The notes under the pieces: generated by a model
What the model saw: only the letters and a program-made list of their open reading frames with translations
What the model was told of the DNA's origin: nothing
Databases searched by the model: none
Part shown: positions 47,610 to 56,858 of the stretch, one piece after another
Layout: each line of letters begins with the position of its first letter
Numbering within the stretch: the stretch's first letter is position 1
Translations under genes and position numbers: made by a program
Source of the DNA: Gaiella sp.
GTDB lineage: Bacteria; Actinomycetota; Thermoleophilia; Gaiellales; Gaiellaceae
Length of the DNA: 64,000 nucleotides
Assembly (NCBI GenBank): GCA_027493885.1
Contig: JAOSJZ010000001.1
Location: 248,001-312,000, forward strand
Direction: 5' to 3'

Positions 47610-48557
47610 CTACGGCTCGACCAGCTCGCGCTCGACGTCGGCGGCGACCTCGGCGGCGATCTCCATGAACGCGCGCGCGGCCGGCGAGCGGTGGCGGTCG
47701 CGATGCCAGACGACCGCGATCACCCGTCGCGGCACCTTCGGCACGAGGCGGATCGTCCTGACGCGCTCGTCACCCGGCGCGACCGCGAGCAGGGGCGTCA
47801 GCGCGACGCCGAAGCCGGCGGCGACCAGGCCCTGGATGGTGGTGTTGTCGTCGGAGCGGAACCGGTAGTCGACCTCGTAGCCGCGCTCCTCGAGCTCGCT
47901 CTCGACGACGAGCCCGCTCGCGCACGTGTTCGACCCGATCAGGACGTGGTCGCCGAGGTCGTCGAGCGAGGCCGACTTCCGCTCCGCGAGCGCGCTGTCG
48001 GCGGGGACCAGCAGGACGTAGGGGTCGCTCATCAGCTCGAGCGCCTCGAACGGCCCCGCCGGAAGGGGAGGGCTGCCGAAGGCGAGGTCGACGCTGCCGG
48101 ACTCGATCGCCGCGTAGAGCTCCGGGTCGGTCGTGTGCTCGGAGAGGTCGAGCTCGATCCCCGGCCAGTCGGCGAGGAACCGCCGCATGACCCCGGGAAG
48201 CACCCGGGCGCCGACCGACTGGTAGGTCGCGACGCGGAGCATTCCGGTCTCGCCGGCGCGCAGCGCAGCGATGTCTGCGCGTGCGGCGTCGAGCCGGGCC
48301 ACGATCGCCTCTGCATGGCGGAGGAGCAGCTCGCCCGCCTCGGTGAGCGAGACCGCCCGCGGGCCGCCGGGCCGCTCGACGAGCGTCTCGCCGACGATCT
48401 TCTCGAGCGTGGCGATCTGCTGGCTCACCGCCGACTGGGTGTAGCCCAGCCGCTCGGCCGCGCGGCCGAACGACCCTTCGCGCGCGACGGCGTCGAGCGC
48501 CGCGAAATGGCGAACCTCGACGCCGAGCCATTGATCAGGTTCTGTGATCGTAGTCAT
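47610..48557 (-). CDS. LysR family transcriptional regulator
   Basis: LGVEVRHFAALDAVAREGSFGRAAERLGYTQSAVSQQIATLEKIVG. Confidence 0.92.
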   Translation of the reverse strand: MTTITEPDQWLGVEVRHFAALDAVAREGSFGRAAERLGYTQSAVSQQIATLEKIVGETLVERPGGPRAVSLTEAGELLLRHAEAIVARLDAARADIAALRAGETGMLRVATYQSVGARVLPGVMRRFLADWPGIELDLSEHTTDPELYAAIESGSVDLAFGSPPLPAGPFEALELMSDPYVLLVPADSALAERKSASLDDLGDHVLIGSNTCASGLVVESELEERGYEVDYRFRSDDNTTIQGLVAAGFGVALTPLLAVAPGDERVRTIRLVPKVPRRVIAVVWHRDRHRSPAARAFMEIAAEVAADVERELVEP

Positions 48558-48604
48558 GAAAACCTCGACTTGATCTAATAGTACCTGCAGGGCAGCATAG
48601 TGAC

Positions 48605-48715
48605 ATGGAACTTGCACTCCTCGTCTTCCTCCTCGTTGTCGGGCCGCTTGCGCTCCTCGGTGGGCGCGACTCGCGGATCGACGACGTCGAGCGCAGGCGC
48701 CACTACCAGGGTTGA
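48605..48715 (+). CDS. Small predicted membrane protein (36 aa)
   Basis: MELALLVFLLVVGPLALLGGRDSRIDDVERRRHYQG stop; one TM plus charged tail; absent from supplied ORF track because of size. Confidence 0.6.
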   Translation: MELALLVFLLVVGPLALLGGRDSRIDDVERRRHYQG

Positions 48716-48743
48716 GGCTTCGTCCCGTGTAGGCTCCGCGGCC

Positions 48744-49604
48744 GTGAACGCGGCCGTGCAGCGAATCGGGGTCGTCGGGCTCGGCGCGATGGGAGCCGGC
48801 ATCGCACAGGTTGCGATCGAGGCTGGCTTCGACGTCGTCGGACGAGAGGTGAGCGCGGAGCTCGGCGAGGCAGCCCGGGACCGGATCGAGCACTTCCTCG
48901 CGCGCAAGGCGGAGAAGGGCGAGCGCACGCGGGACGAGGCAGACGCGGCGCTCGCCCGGCTGCGCACGACCGTCGAGCTCACCGATCTCGCCGACTGCGA
49001 TCTCGTGATCGAGGCGATCGTCGAGGAGCTCGCTGCCAAGCGCGCGCTGTTCGCCGAGCTCGACCGGCTCTGCCGCGCCGACGCGGTCCTGGCCACGAAC
49101 ACCTCCGCGCTCTCCGTCACCGAGCTCGCCGCGGCCACCCGCACGCCCGAGCGCGTCGTCGGCATGCACTTCTTCAACCCCGCGCCGCTGATGCCCCTCG
49201 TAGAGGTCGTGCGCGCGGAGCTCTCCTCCGACGTGGCCGTCGCCACCGCGCTCGAGGTCGTCGAGCGGCTCGGCAAGGTCGCCGTTCCCTGTCACGACAC
49301 CCCCGGGTTCGTCGTCAACCGGGTCCTCATCCCGCTCCTCAACGACTGCGTTCGCGTGCTCGACGAGGCACGCGTCACGCCAGAGGCGCTCGATACCGCG
49401 ATGACCAACGGCGCGGGCTGGCCGATGGGGCCGTGCACCCTGCTCGACCTCGTCGGGATCGACGTTCACGTCCATGCCTCGGAGGCGCTCTACGAGAAGC
49501 TGCGTGAGCCGCGGCTGGCGCCGCCGCCGCGACTGGTCGCGATGCGGAACGCCGGCCTGCTCGGTCGGAAGAGCGGCCGCGGCTTCTACTCCCACGGCGC
49601 CTGA
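48744..49604 (+). CDS. 3-hydroxyacyl-CoA dehydrogenase
   Basis: QRIGVVGLGAMGAGIAQVAIEAGF, GMHFFNPAPLMPLVEVV, GFVVNRVLIPLLND. Confidence 0.92.
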   Translation: MNAAVQRIGVVGLGAMGAGIAQVAIEAGFDVVGREVSAELGEAARDRIEHFLARKAEKGERTRDEADAALARLRTTVELTDLADCDLVIEAIVEELAAKRALFAELDRLCRADAVLATNTSALSVTELAAATRTPERVVGMHFFNPAPLMPLVEVVRAELSSDVAVATALEVVERLGKVAVPCHDTPGFVVNRVLIPLLNDCVRVLDEARVTPEALDTAMTNGAGWPMGPCTLLDLVGIDVHVHASEALYEKLREPRLAPPPRLVAMRNAGLLGRKSGRGFYSHGA

Positions 49605-49687
49605 GCCGGCCGCCCGGCGAGCCTCGGGCGCTAGAGTCCCGGCGGGAGCCGTCGAGCCTCGGGGGCGCACTCTCCGGTACGCGGCCG

Positions 49688-50614
49688 ATGCTCGACGATC
49701 TCCCGATCCTGCTCCTCGGGCTTGCCTGCGCCGGCGGCGGAGGCGAGCTGTTCGTCCGGGGTGCGGTCGGGATCGCCGAGTCCGCCCGCGTGCCGCCCGG
49801 CATCGTCGGCGCCACCGTCGCGGCGTTCGCGACCTCGAGCCCGGAGCTGGCGGTCGCCATCAGCTCGGGTCTCTCCGGCCGGTCGGAGCTCGCGCTCGGC
49901 GACGCGCTCGGCAGCAACGTCGTCAACGTCGGGCTGGTGCTCGGCCTGGCGCTGCTCGTCGGCCCGATGCGGGTCGCCGGCGGCGTCGTCCGTCGCGACA
50001 TCGCCGCGGCGCTCGCGATCCCGATCGCCACGGTGGCGCTCGTGGCCGACGGGCGGTTGAGCCGCCTCGATGCGGTCGTGCTCCTCGTGCTGTTCGCCGT
50101 CTGGCTGGCGGCATCCCTCGACGAGGCCCGGCGCGAGCGCAGCGCGGCCGGCGAGGTGCTCGGCGAGCATTCACCGGTGCGCGCCGCGCTCGCCGGAGCC
50201 GCCGGTCTCGTGCTGCTGGTCGCCGCCGGGCGCCTGATCGTCTCCGGCGCCTCGAGCATCGGCGCCGACCTCGGGCTCGACACGTTCGTGATCGGCGTCG
50301 TCCTCGTCGCGGTCGGCACCTCGGTGCCCGAGCTTGCGACCACCGTCGTCGCCCGGCTGCGCGGTCACGACGAGGTCGGTCTGGGGACGATCCTCGGGAG
50401 CAACGTCTTCAACGGAGCACTGATCGTCCCGGTCGCCGCCCTCCTCTCACCCGTGCCGATCGACCGGGACGAGGTGGCGACGAGTCTCGGCTTCGGCATC
50501 GCGCTGGTCGTCTGTGTCCTGCCGCTCGGCGGGATGCTCGGACGTGGACGCGGGGCGCTACTGGTCTGCGGGTACGCCGCGTCGGTCGCCGCCCTCCTGT
50601 TGATGCATGCCTGA
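49688..50614 (+). CDS. Calcium/sodium antiporter family protein
   Basis: ATVAAFATSSPELAVAISSGLSGRSELALGDALGSNVVNVGLVLG and VAVGTSVPELATTVVARLRGHDEVGLGTILGSNVFN duplicated alpha-repeats. Confidence 0.9.
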   Translation: MLDDLPILLLGLACAGGGGELFVRGAVGIAESARVPPGIVGATVAAFATSSPELAVAISSGLSGRSELALGDALGSNVVNVGLVLGLALLVGPMRVAGGVVRRDIAAALAIPIATVALVADGRLSRLDAVVLLVLFAVWLAASLDEARRERSAAGEVLGEHSPVRAALAGAAGLVLLVAAGRLIVSGASSIGADLGLDTFVIGVVLVAVGTSVPELATTVVARLRGHDEVGLGTILGSNVFNGALIVPVAALLSPVPIDRDEVATSLGFGIALVVCVLPLGGMLGRGRGALLVCGYAASVAALLLMHA

Positions 50615-51826
50615 GGCGTCTTTGCCCGCGGACTCGTCGGCGTGCCCGAGCCAGTGGGCGAGCACGTTGGCGCCCAGCGTGTCCGTGAGTCCGTGCGCGA
50701 CGATCGACGCGACGATCGTGAACGAGGCGACGTCGAAGACGAGCGAGCGATGCCGCTCGCTCGATCCGAGGACGAGCAGCGCGAAGAGCATCGAGGCGAC
50801 CCCCTTCGGGCCGAACCACGCCATGAAGAGCTTGTTCGGGAGCGGCTCGCGGATCGGGAGGAACGCGAGCAGCACCGCGACCGGCCGCGCCACGAACAGC
50901 GCGAACGCGACGAACACGACCAGCCGGCCGGTCGATCCGTCCCAGCCGGTCGTGACGATGAGGGCGCCGAACAGCGTGAAGGTGACCACCTGGAAGAGCG
51001 CGCTCAGCGTCTCGTTGAACTCGAGCACCTCCCCGGGAAGCGAATGCCGTGCGACGGCGAACGCGATTCCTCCGACGAAGACCGCGATCAGGCCGTTCGC
51101 CCACCCCGTCTGCTCTGCGATCCCGAACGCGACGAGGGCGATCGCGACCGCGTAGATCCCGAGGTACTTGTGCTCGACGCCCCGGGGGAGCCGCTGGAGG
51201 AGGAGCGCCGCTCCGACCGCGAGCGCGATCCCGATCGCCGCACCCGCGATCGCCTCCCCGGCGAGCCGCGCAGCCTCGGTGCCCGCGCTCTCGGCGCCGG
51301 TCGCGAGCGCCAGGAAGAAGAGGACGAGTGGTAGTGCCAGCCCGTCGTTGAGACCGGACTCGAGGTTCAGCGTGTGGCGTACCTTTGCGGGCAGCCGCTG
51401 GTCGGTGACGACCGCCGACGTGACCACCGGGTCGGTGGGGGAGAGCACGGCGCCGAGCAAGAACGCCTCCTCCCACGAGAGGGTGGGGAAGAGCGCCCGC
51501 GCGGCGAGCGCGAGAAGCGTCATCGTGAGGGGCATCGCGACGACGAGCGCGAGCGCCGTGGGCGCCCAGTGCGTGACCAGGAGCTCGTCCTCGACGACGA
51601 GCCCGTCCGCGAAGAGCGTCAGGACGAGCGCGAGCTCGACGACGTAGAGGATGGACTTCGCGCCCGGGTCGACCGAGACGACCTCGAGCTCCGCGAGGAC
51701 GATGCCGGCCCCGACGGAAAGCACCGAGATCGAGAGGACGGTTCCCCTGAGCCACCCCGAGAGGGCAGCTGCCACGAAGAGGAGCGCCCCGACGACGAGG
51801 AGCGCGAGCTCGAAGGTGATCTCCAC
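50558..51826 (-). CDS. Na+/H+ (CPA1) antiporter
   Basis: LLGAVLSPTDPVVTSAVVTDQRLPAKVRHTLNLESGLNDGLALPLVLF; 3' end overlaps convergent antiporter by 57 bp. Confidence 0.9.
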   Translation of the reverse strand: MEITFELALLVVGALLFVAAALSGWLRGTVLSISVLSVGAGIVLAELEVVSVDPGAKSILYVVELALVLTLFADGLVVEDELLVTHWAPTALALVVAMPLTMTLLALAARALFPTLSWEEAFLLGAVLSPTDPVVTSAVVTDQRLPAKVRHTLNLESGLNDGLALPLVLFFLALATGAESAGTEAARLAGEAIAGAAIGIALAVGAALLLQRLPRGVEHKYLGIYAVAIALVAFGIAEQTGWANGLIAVFVGGIAFAVARHSLPGEVLEFNETLSALFQVVTFTLFGALIVTTGWDGSTGRLVVFVAFALFVARPVAVLLAFLPIREPLPNKLFMAWFGPKGVASMLFALLVLGSSERHRSLVFDVASFTIVASIVAHGLTDTLGANVLAHWLGHADESAGKDASGMHQQEGGDRRGVPADQ

Positions 51827-51948
51827 GCTCGCCCGACTCTACGGTGGCGGCCCGGGCGGCGAAGGCTCGCCGTCCGGGAGGCGGCTTACACTTTCCTTAC
51901 GCCTGTCTCACCACGAACCCACGCCCGGTCCCGATACTGCGAGCACGT

Positions 51949-52440
51949 ATGCGTCTCGCGCTTCTTTCCGTTGTGCTGCTCGCACTCGCCGTCCCGGCGG
52001 CGTTCGGCGCGGCGAGCCCGGCCGGCTCGCTGTCGATCGAGGACGGCCGCGGCAGCATCGTGTTGAAGGGCAAGGGCATCGTCATCGGGCGCCTCCAGCA
52101 GGGTGAGGTGCGCATCGTCGACCTCTCGCCGCTCGACCAGTGGAGCCCGCGCGTGAACGGCGTCCCGCGCGGCCGCACCGTCTGGCTGCGCGGCAAGGAC
52201 GTCAACTTCTACATTCCCGGCGGGCGCTATCGCATCACCGTGCGCGGTGACGGCTTCTCCGTCTCCGCGCGTGGCCAGGGGAGCGTGACGCTGCTCGGGA
52301 ACCCGGATGCAAGCGGTGCGACCGGCACGTTCGCGGTCGGGGACGAGCTCCTGGCGCCGCTCCCGCTCACGTCTCAGGTCGTCGGATTCGGGGCGCCGCT
52401 GCTCAGCGAGACGGTGTCGGCGAAGGCCCTCCCCTCGTGA
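51949..52440 (+). CDS. Secreted hypothetical protein upstream of two-component system
   Basis: Signal peptide MRLALLSVVLLALAVPAAFGA; beta-rich; GTGA overlap with response regulator. Confidence 0.7.
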   Translation: MRLALLSVVLLALAVPAAFGAASPAGSLSIEDGRGSIVLKGKGIVIGRLQQGEVRIVDLSPLDQWSPRVNGVPRGRTVWLRGKDVNFYIPGGRYRITVRGDGFSVSARGQGSVTLLGNPDASGATGTFAVGDELLAPLPLTSQVVGFGAPLLSETVSAKALPS

Positions 52441-53141
52441 GCCAGCCACAGACCGTGCTCGTCGTGGAGGACGAGCAGTCGATCGCCTCGTTCGTCTCCC
52501 TCTACCTGAAGAACGCCGGCTACGGCGTTCGCGCCGTGGGGACCGGTACCGGGGCGCTCAACGCCGTCGCCGCCGAGATGCCGTCGCTGATCGTGCTCGA
52601 CCTCAACCTGCCGGACATGGACGGGATCGAGATCTGCCGGCGGATCCGCAAGAACTCGGACGTGCCGATCATCATGCTCACCGCCCGTGACGAGGACGTC
52701 GACAAGATCATCGGGCTCGAGGTCGGGGCCGACGACTACCTGACGAAGCCGTTCAACCCGCGCGAGCTGGTGGCACGGGTCAAGAGCGTGCTCCGGCGCG
52801 CCACCTCCGACCGCCGCATCGACGAGGGCGACGAGATCCGGCACGGCGACCTCCTGATCAACTCCGGCCGGCGCGAGGTGCTCGTCGGCGACACGGAGAT
52901 CCAGCTGGCGCCCAAGGAGTTCGACCTCCTCTGGGAGCTTCTCGACCACCGCGGCATCGTGCTGACGCGCGACCAGCTCCTCGAGCGCGTGTGGGGGTAC
53001 ACCTTCGCGGGCGACACGCGTACGGTCGACGTCCACGTGCGCCAGATCCGGCGCAAGCTCGGCGACGCCTCCCCGATCGTCACCGTGTGGGGAGTCGGCT
53101 ACAAGGTCGCGTCCGAACGCACGACCGCGCCCGCGGCGTAG
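52437..53141 (+). CDS. OmpR/PhoB-family response regulator
   Basis: VLVVEDEQSIASFV, LIVLDLNLPDMDG, LTKPFNPRELVARV, C-terminal winged helix VDVHVRQIRRKLGD. Confidence 0.93.
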   Translation: MSQPQTVLVVEDEQSIASFVSLYLKNAGYGVRAVGTGTGALNAVAAEMPSLIVLDLNLPDMDGIEICRRIRKNSDVPIIMLTARDEDVDKIIGLEVGADDYLTKPFNPRELVARVKSVLRRATSDRRIDEGDEIRHGDLLINSGRREVLVGDTEIQLAPKEFDLLWELLDHRGIVLTRDQLLERVWGYTFAGDTRTVDVHVRQIRRKLGDASPIVTVWGVGYKVASERTTAPAA

Positions 53142-53149
53142 CCCGCGCC

Positions 53150-54601
53150 ATGGCGGCGCCACACCGGTTCCGCGCGCCGCGCCGGGGCGTACGCTTCAAG
53201 GTGATGCCCGGCTCGCTCCGTTTCCGGCTGCCGGCGGTGTTCCTCCTCGGGATCGTGATCGCCGGCCTCGTCTCGGCTCTCATCGCCGTGCAGCTCGTCT
53301 CGGCGTACACGCGCAACCAGTCGTACGACGAGCTCAGCCGCGAGGCGCGAGGCATCGCGCGCCTCTACAGCGACGCGGCGCTCCGTGCGGCGGAGGAAGG
53401 CACGCCCGCGCCCGACTTCGCGCCCGGCGCGCTCGAGCTCGCGACGGGCGACCAGCTCTTCTACGTCGGTGCCCCGGCCTTTCCCGGCCAGGACTCCGGC
53501 CTCGACCGGATTCCCGAGTCCGCCGTGCCCGCGCCGGTGCTGTCGTCCAACGCACCGCTCCGCTTCCGCTTCCGGCCGCCCGGGACCACCCAGACGTACC
53601 TCGCGGTCTCGCAGCCGCTGCGACTCGAGAAGGACGGCCCGGTCCTCGGCGCGATCCTCGTCGCCAAGCGGCAGGACGTGGTCCGCGACCAGTGGGCTCC
53701 TCTCGTGGGGCGCCTCGCCGCGGCGTTCGCGATCGGCGGCCTCCTGGCCTGGGTGCTCGGCGTCTGGCTGTCCCGCCGGATCAGCGCGCCCGTGGAGGCC
53801 CTCGCGAAGGCATCGGACGAGATCGCGCGGGGGAACTACGCGGTGCACGTCCCCGTCGGGCGCGGCGGCGACGAGATCTCGCACCTGTCCGAGCGGTTCA
53901 ACGAGATGGCGGCGCGCCTGGCCGCGACGGAGGAGCGGGAGCGGCAGTTCCTGATGTCCGTCTCGCACGAGCTCCGGACGCCCCTGACGGCGATTCGTGG
54001 CCACGTCGACGCGCTTCGGGACGGGCTGATCGACGACCCACAGCTCGTCGGCGCCTCGCTCGAGGTCGTGGCGAACGAGGCGACCCGGCTCGAGCGGCTC
54101 GTCGGCGACGTGCTCGACCTCGCAAAGCTCCGCGCCCACCGCTTCACCGTGCAGACGGAGGAGGTCGACATGGGGCGCCTCGTCGAGCATGCGTACGGCT
54201 CGTTCGGGGACGAGGCGCGCCGGCGCGAGATCGACTACGAGCTCGTCGAGCCGGTCGCCGCGCCGACGATCATCACCGACGGCGATCGCGTGCTCCAGGT
54301 GATCACGAACCTTCTCAAGAATGCGTTCCGCTGGACGCCGGACGGGGGCAGCATCGACGTGGTGCTCGCAGCCGCGAACGGCACCGTCCGGGTGGACGTG
54401 GTCGACACGGGCCCGGGGATCCCGCCCGAGGACGTGCAGCGGATCTTCAGCCCGTTCGTCTCGCGCGACACGCAGGGGACGGGGCTCGGCCTGCCGATCG
54501 CGCAGGAGCTCGCCGCGGCGCTCGGCGGACGGGTCGAGGTCGACACCGAGCCGGGGCGCGGCAGTCGGTTCCGGCTGGTGCTGCCCGCACGCGGCGCGTA
54601 A
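53150..54601 (+). CDS. HAMP domain sensor histidine kinase
   Basis: Two TM, HAMP, SVSHELRTPLTAIRGHVDAL, VITNLLKNAFRWTPDGG, DTGPGIPPEDVQRIF. Confidence 0.92.
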   Translation: MAAPHRFRAPRRGVRFKVMPGSLRFRLPAVFLLGIVIAGLVSALIAVQLVSAYTRNQSYDELSREARGIARLYSDAALRAAEEGTPAPDFAPGALELATGDQLFYVGAPAFPGQDSGLDRIPESAVPAPVLSSNAPLRFRFRPPGTTQTYLAVSQPLRLEKDGPVLGAILVAKRQDVVRDQWAPLVGRLAAAFAIGGLLAWVLGVWLSRRISAPVEALAKASDEIARGNYAVHVPVGRGGDEISHLSERFNEMAARLAATEERERQFLMSVSHELRTPLTAIRGHVDALRDGLIDDPQLVGASLEVVANEATRLERLVGDVLDLAKLRAHRFTVQTEEVDMGRLVEHAYGSFGDEARRREIDYELVEPVAAPTIITDGDRVLQVITNLLKNAFRWTPDGGSIDVVLAAANGTVRVDVVDTGPGIPPEDVQRIFSPFVSRDTQGTGLGLPIAQELAAALGGRVEVDTEPGRGSRFRLVLPARGA

Positions 54602-54609
54602 GAGCGACC

Positions 54610-54654
54610 GAGGGCCCGGCGAGGAGCCCGGTGCGCTCCTCGCCGGGCCCTGCC
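54610..54654 (+). terminator. Strong hairpin GAGGGCCCGGCGAGGAG / CTCCTCGCCGGGCCCT
   Basis: ~16-bp near-perfect stem immediately after sensor kinase stop. Confidence 0.8.
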
Positions 54655-54707
54655 GCATCTCGCCAGGGTCGCCGCGTGGCCGCGACGTGGGCCGCGAACC
54701 TCGGGTC

Positions 54708-55184
54708 CTAGGCGACCGCCGCCTGCTCTGCCGGATGGGCTTCCGGCTCGGCCGCGTCCGCGGCCCTCGGAAGCGGGACCACGGCTCCCTCGATGTCCTC
54801 CTCCAGCCGCTCGAGCCGCCGGTCGACACCGGCCCAGCCGGCCGAGACGAGGTCGACGAGGATCGCGAGATCGTCGATCCGCGCGTTCCGCTCCGCAAGA
54901 AGCTCCTCCTCGAGCCGCTCCAAGCGGCGCAGCGCCTGGTTCACGCCGCCCCGGATCTCCGCGAGGCTCCGGCTGACCGGCACGACCTCCCGCGCGATGC
55001 CGTCGCGAACCGCGATCTCGACCTGCTTCGGCAGCGAGCTCTCCAGCTCGCCGGCGGCCTGCGCCAGCCGCATCACCTCGGCGCGCGCCCGCTCGAGCGC
55101 CGCGTCGAGACGTGCCTCGGCGATGCCGTCCGTGCGCGCCTCCGCCACCCGCTGCCGCGCCCTCTTCAGCACCTGTTCGTCCAT
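54708..55184 (-). CDS. Coiled-coil hypothetical protein
   Basis: MDEQVLKRARQRVAEARTDGIAEARLDAALERARAEVMRLAQAAGELESSLP. Confidence 0.65.
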   Translation of the reverse strand: MDEQVLKRARQRVAEARTDGIAEARLDAALERARAEVMRLAQAAGELESSLPKQVEIAVRDGIAREVVPVSRSLAEIRGGVNQALRRLERLEEELLAERNARIDDLAILVDLVSAGWAGVDRRLERLEEDIEGAVVPLPRAADAAEPEAHPAEQAAVA

Positions 55185-55209
55185 GGGCCAAGGATACCCT
55201 CGCCGCAGG

Positions 55210-56187
55210 ATGAGAGCCTCTGAGCTCGACTACGACCTGCCGCCCGAGCTCGTGGCGCAGCATCCGCCGGCACGGAGAGACGCGTCACGGCTGCTGGTCG
55301 CCGACCGCGCGAGCGGAGGCGTGCGCCACCGGACCTTCTCCGACCTGCCCGACGAGGTCGCCGGGTACCTCACGGTCGTCAACGACACCCGCGTCGTCCC
55401 GGCGCGCCTGGAGCTGCGCCGCGAGAGCGGGGGCGGTGCGGAGGTACTCCTCCTCGAGCCGCTCGGCGGCGGGGAGTGGGAGGCTCTCGCCCGCCCCTCC
55501 CGCCGCCTGCGGGCGGGCGAGCGGCTTCGGGCGCGCGACCGCGCAGGCGACACGGTGTCACTCGCGCCCGTCGTGGAGCTCCTGGAGGCGCTCGGCGAGG
55601 GACGCTGGCGCGTCCGGGTCGAGGGGGAGCCGCGCGGGGAGCTCCCGCTCCCGCCCTACATCCGCGAGCGGCCGGAGGACCCGGACCGCTACCAGACCGT
55701 CTACGCGCGCGAGGCCGGCTCGGCGGCGGCGCCGACCGCCGGCCTGCATTTCACGCCGGAGCTTCTCGCGCGCCTCGACCACGAGCGGATCACGCTCCAC
55801 GTGGGGCTCGACACGTTCCGCCCGTTGACGAGCGACGTCGTCGAGGAGCACGAGCTGCACGGCGAGCGCTACCGCGTCGAGCCGGCGGCGTGGGCGCGGA
55901 TCGAGGCGGCCGGCAGGGTGCTCGCGGTCGGCACGACGACGACCCGCGTGCTCGAGAGCCTTGCGCGCGGCGCGCCGCTCGAGGGCCGCTCGGAGCTCTT
56001 CATCACCCCGGGGTGCGCCTTCCGGCGGGTCGACGCGCTCTTGACGAACTTCCACCTGCCGCGGACGACGCTGCTCGCGCTCGTGATGGCGTTCGCCGGA
56101 GTGGAGCGGACACGGGAGCTCTACGAGCTCGCAATCCGCGAGCGGTACCGCTTCTACTCGTTCGGCGACGCGATGCTCGTGCTCTGA
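55210..56187 (+). CDS. queA: S-adenosylmethionine:tRNA ribosyltransferase-isomerase QueA
   Basis: LDYDLPPELVAQHPPARRDASRLLV, VNDTRVVPARL, PTAGLHFTPELLARL, FITPGCAFRRVDALLTNFHLPRTTLLALVMAFAG. Confidence 0.95.
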   Translation: MRASELDYDLPPELVAQHPPARRDASRLLVADRASGGVRHRTFSDLPDEVAGYLTVVNDTRVVPARLELRRESGGGAEVLLLEPLGGGEWEALARPSRRLRAGERLRARDRAGDTVSLAPVVELLEALGEGRWRVRVEGEPRGELPLPPYIRERPEDPDRYQTVYAREAGSAAAPTAGLHFTPELLARLDHERITLHVGLDTFRPLTSDVVEEHELHGERYRVEPAAWARIEAAGRVLAVGTTTTRVLESLARGAPLEGRSELFITPGCAFRRVDALLTNFHLPRTTLLALVMAFAGVERTRELYELAIRERYRFYSFGDAMLVL

Positions 56188-56207
56188 CGGGCCGTGTCCG
56201 GAACGGA

Positions 56208-56242
56208 CATGCGCGGCGCATGCTACCATGCGCAACGCATGG
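56208..56242. promoter_or_regulatory. Two consecutive perfect palindromes CATGCGC-G-GCGCATG and CCATGCG-CAA-CGCATGG: putative TA operator
   Basis: 7-bp arms each; second overlaps antitoxin ATG (56239). Confidence 0.7.
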
Positions 56243-56466
56243 GCAACATCCAGATCCGGAACGTGCCGCCCGCGCTTCATCGCAAGCTCAAGGCCCGAGC
56301 CGCAGAGAAGGGAGTGACGCTCTCCGAGTACCTGCTCGGGGTCGTCGAGCGCGAGGCATCCCATCCGACGCCCGCCGAGATCGTCGCGCGGCTCGCCCAG
56401 CTTCCGCCGGTCGAGCTGGAAGAGCCGCCGTCCGCGATCATCAGGCGAATGCGCGACGCAGGGTGA
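56239..56466 (+). CDS. FitA/VapB-type ribbon-helix-helix antitoxin
   Basis: MGNIQIRNVPPALHRKLKARAAEKGVTLSEYLLGVVEREA. Confidence 0.88.
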   Translation: MGNIQIRNVPPALHRKLKARAAEKGVTLSEYLLGVVEREASHPTPAEIVARLAQLPPVELEEPPSAIIRRMRDAG

Positions 56467-56858
56467 TCGTCGTCGACAGCTCGGCGCTCGTCGACCTCGG
56501 GCTCGGCGTCCGGGGGTGCGCCGCTCGTGTCGTCGCCGCGCTCGAGGACGCCGCATGGGATCTTGCGGCCCCGCACATCGTCGACATCGAGATCGTCTCT
56601 GCAGTCCGGCGGCTGACGCTCGCGCGCGTCCTGGACGCCGAGGCTGCTGCCGTGCGGCTCTCGAGCGTCCAGAGCATCCCTGTGCGGCGGTACCCCCACG
56701 TCCAGCTCCTGCCGCGAATCTGGGAGCTGCGGACGTGCGTCACGGCTGCCGACGCCGCGTACGTCGCGCTTGCCGAGGCGCTCGACGCGCCTCTCCTCAC
56801 GACCGATCGCCGCCTGGTGCGCTCGCAGGGCCACAGCGCAACGATCCTCGCCCCGTGA
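56463..56858 (+). CDS. PIN domain toxin (VapC/FitB-like)
   Basis: VIVVDSSALVDLGLG, VDIEIVSAVRRL, TAADAAYVALAEAL, LLTTDRRL. Confidence 0.9.
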   Translation: MIVVDSSALVDLGLGVRGCAARVVAALEDAAWDLAAPHIVDIEIVSAVRRLTLARVLDAEAAAVRLSSVQSIPVRRYPHVQLLPRIWELRTCVTAADAAYVALAEALDAPLLTTDRRLVRSQGHSATILAP

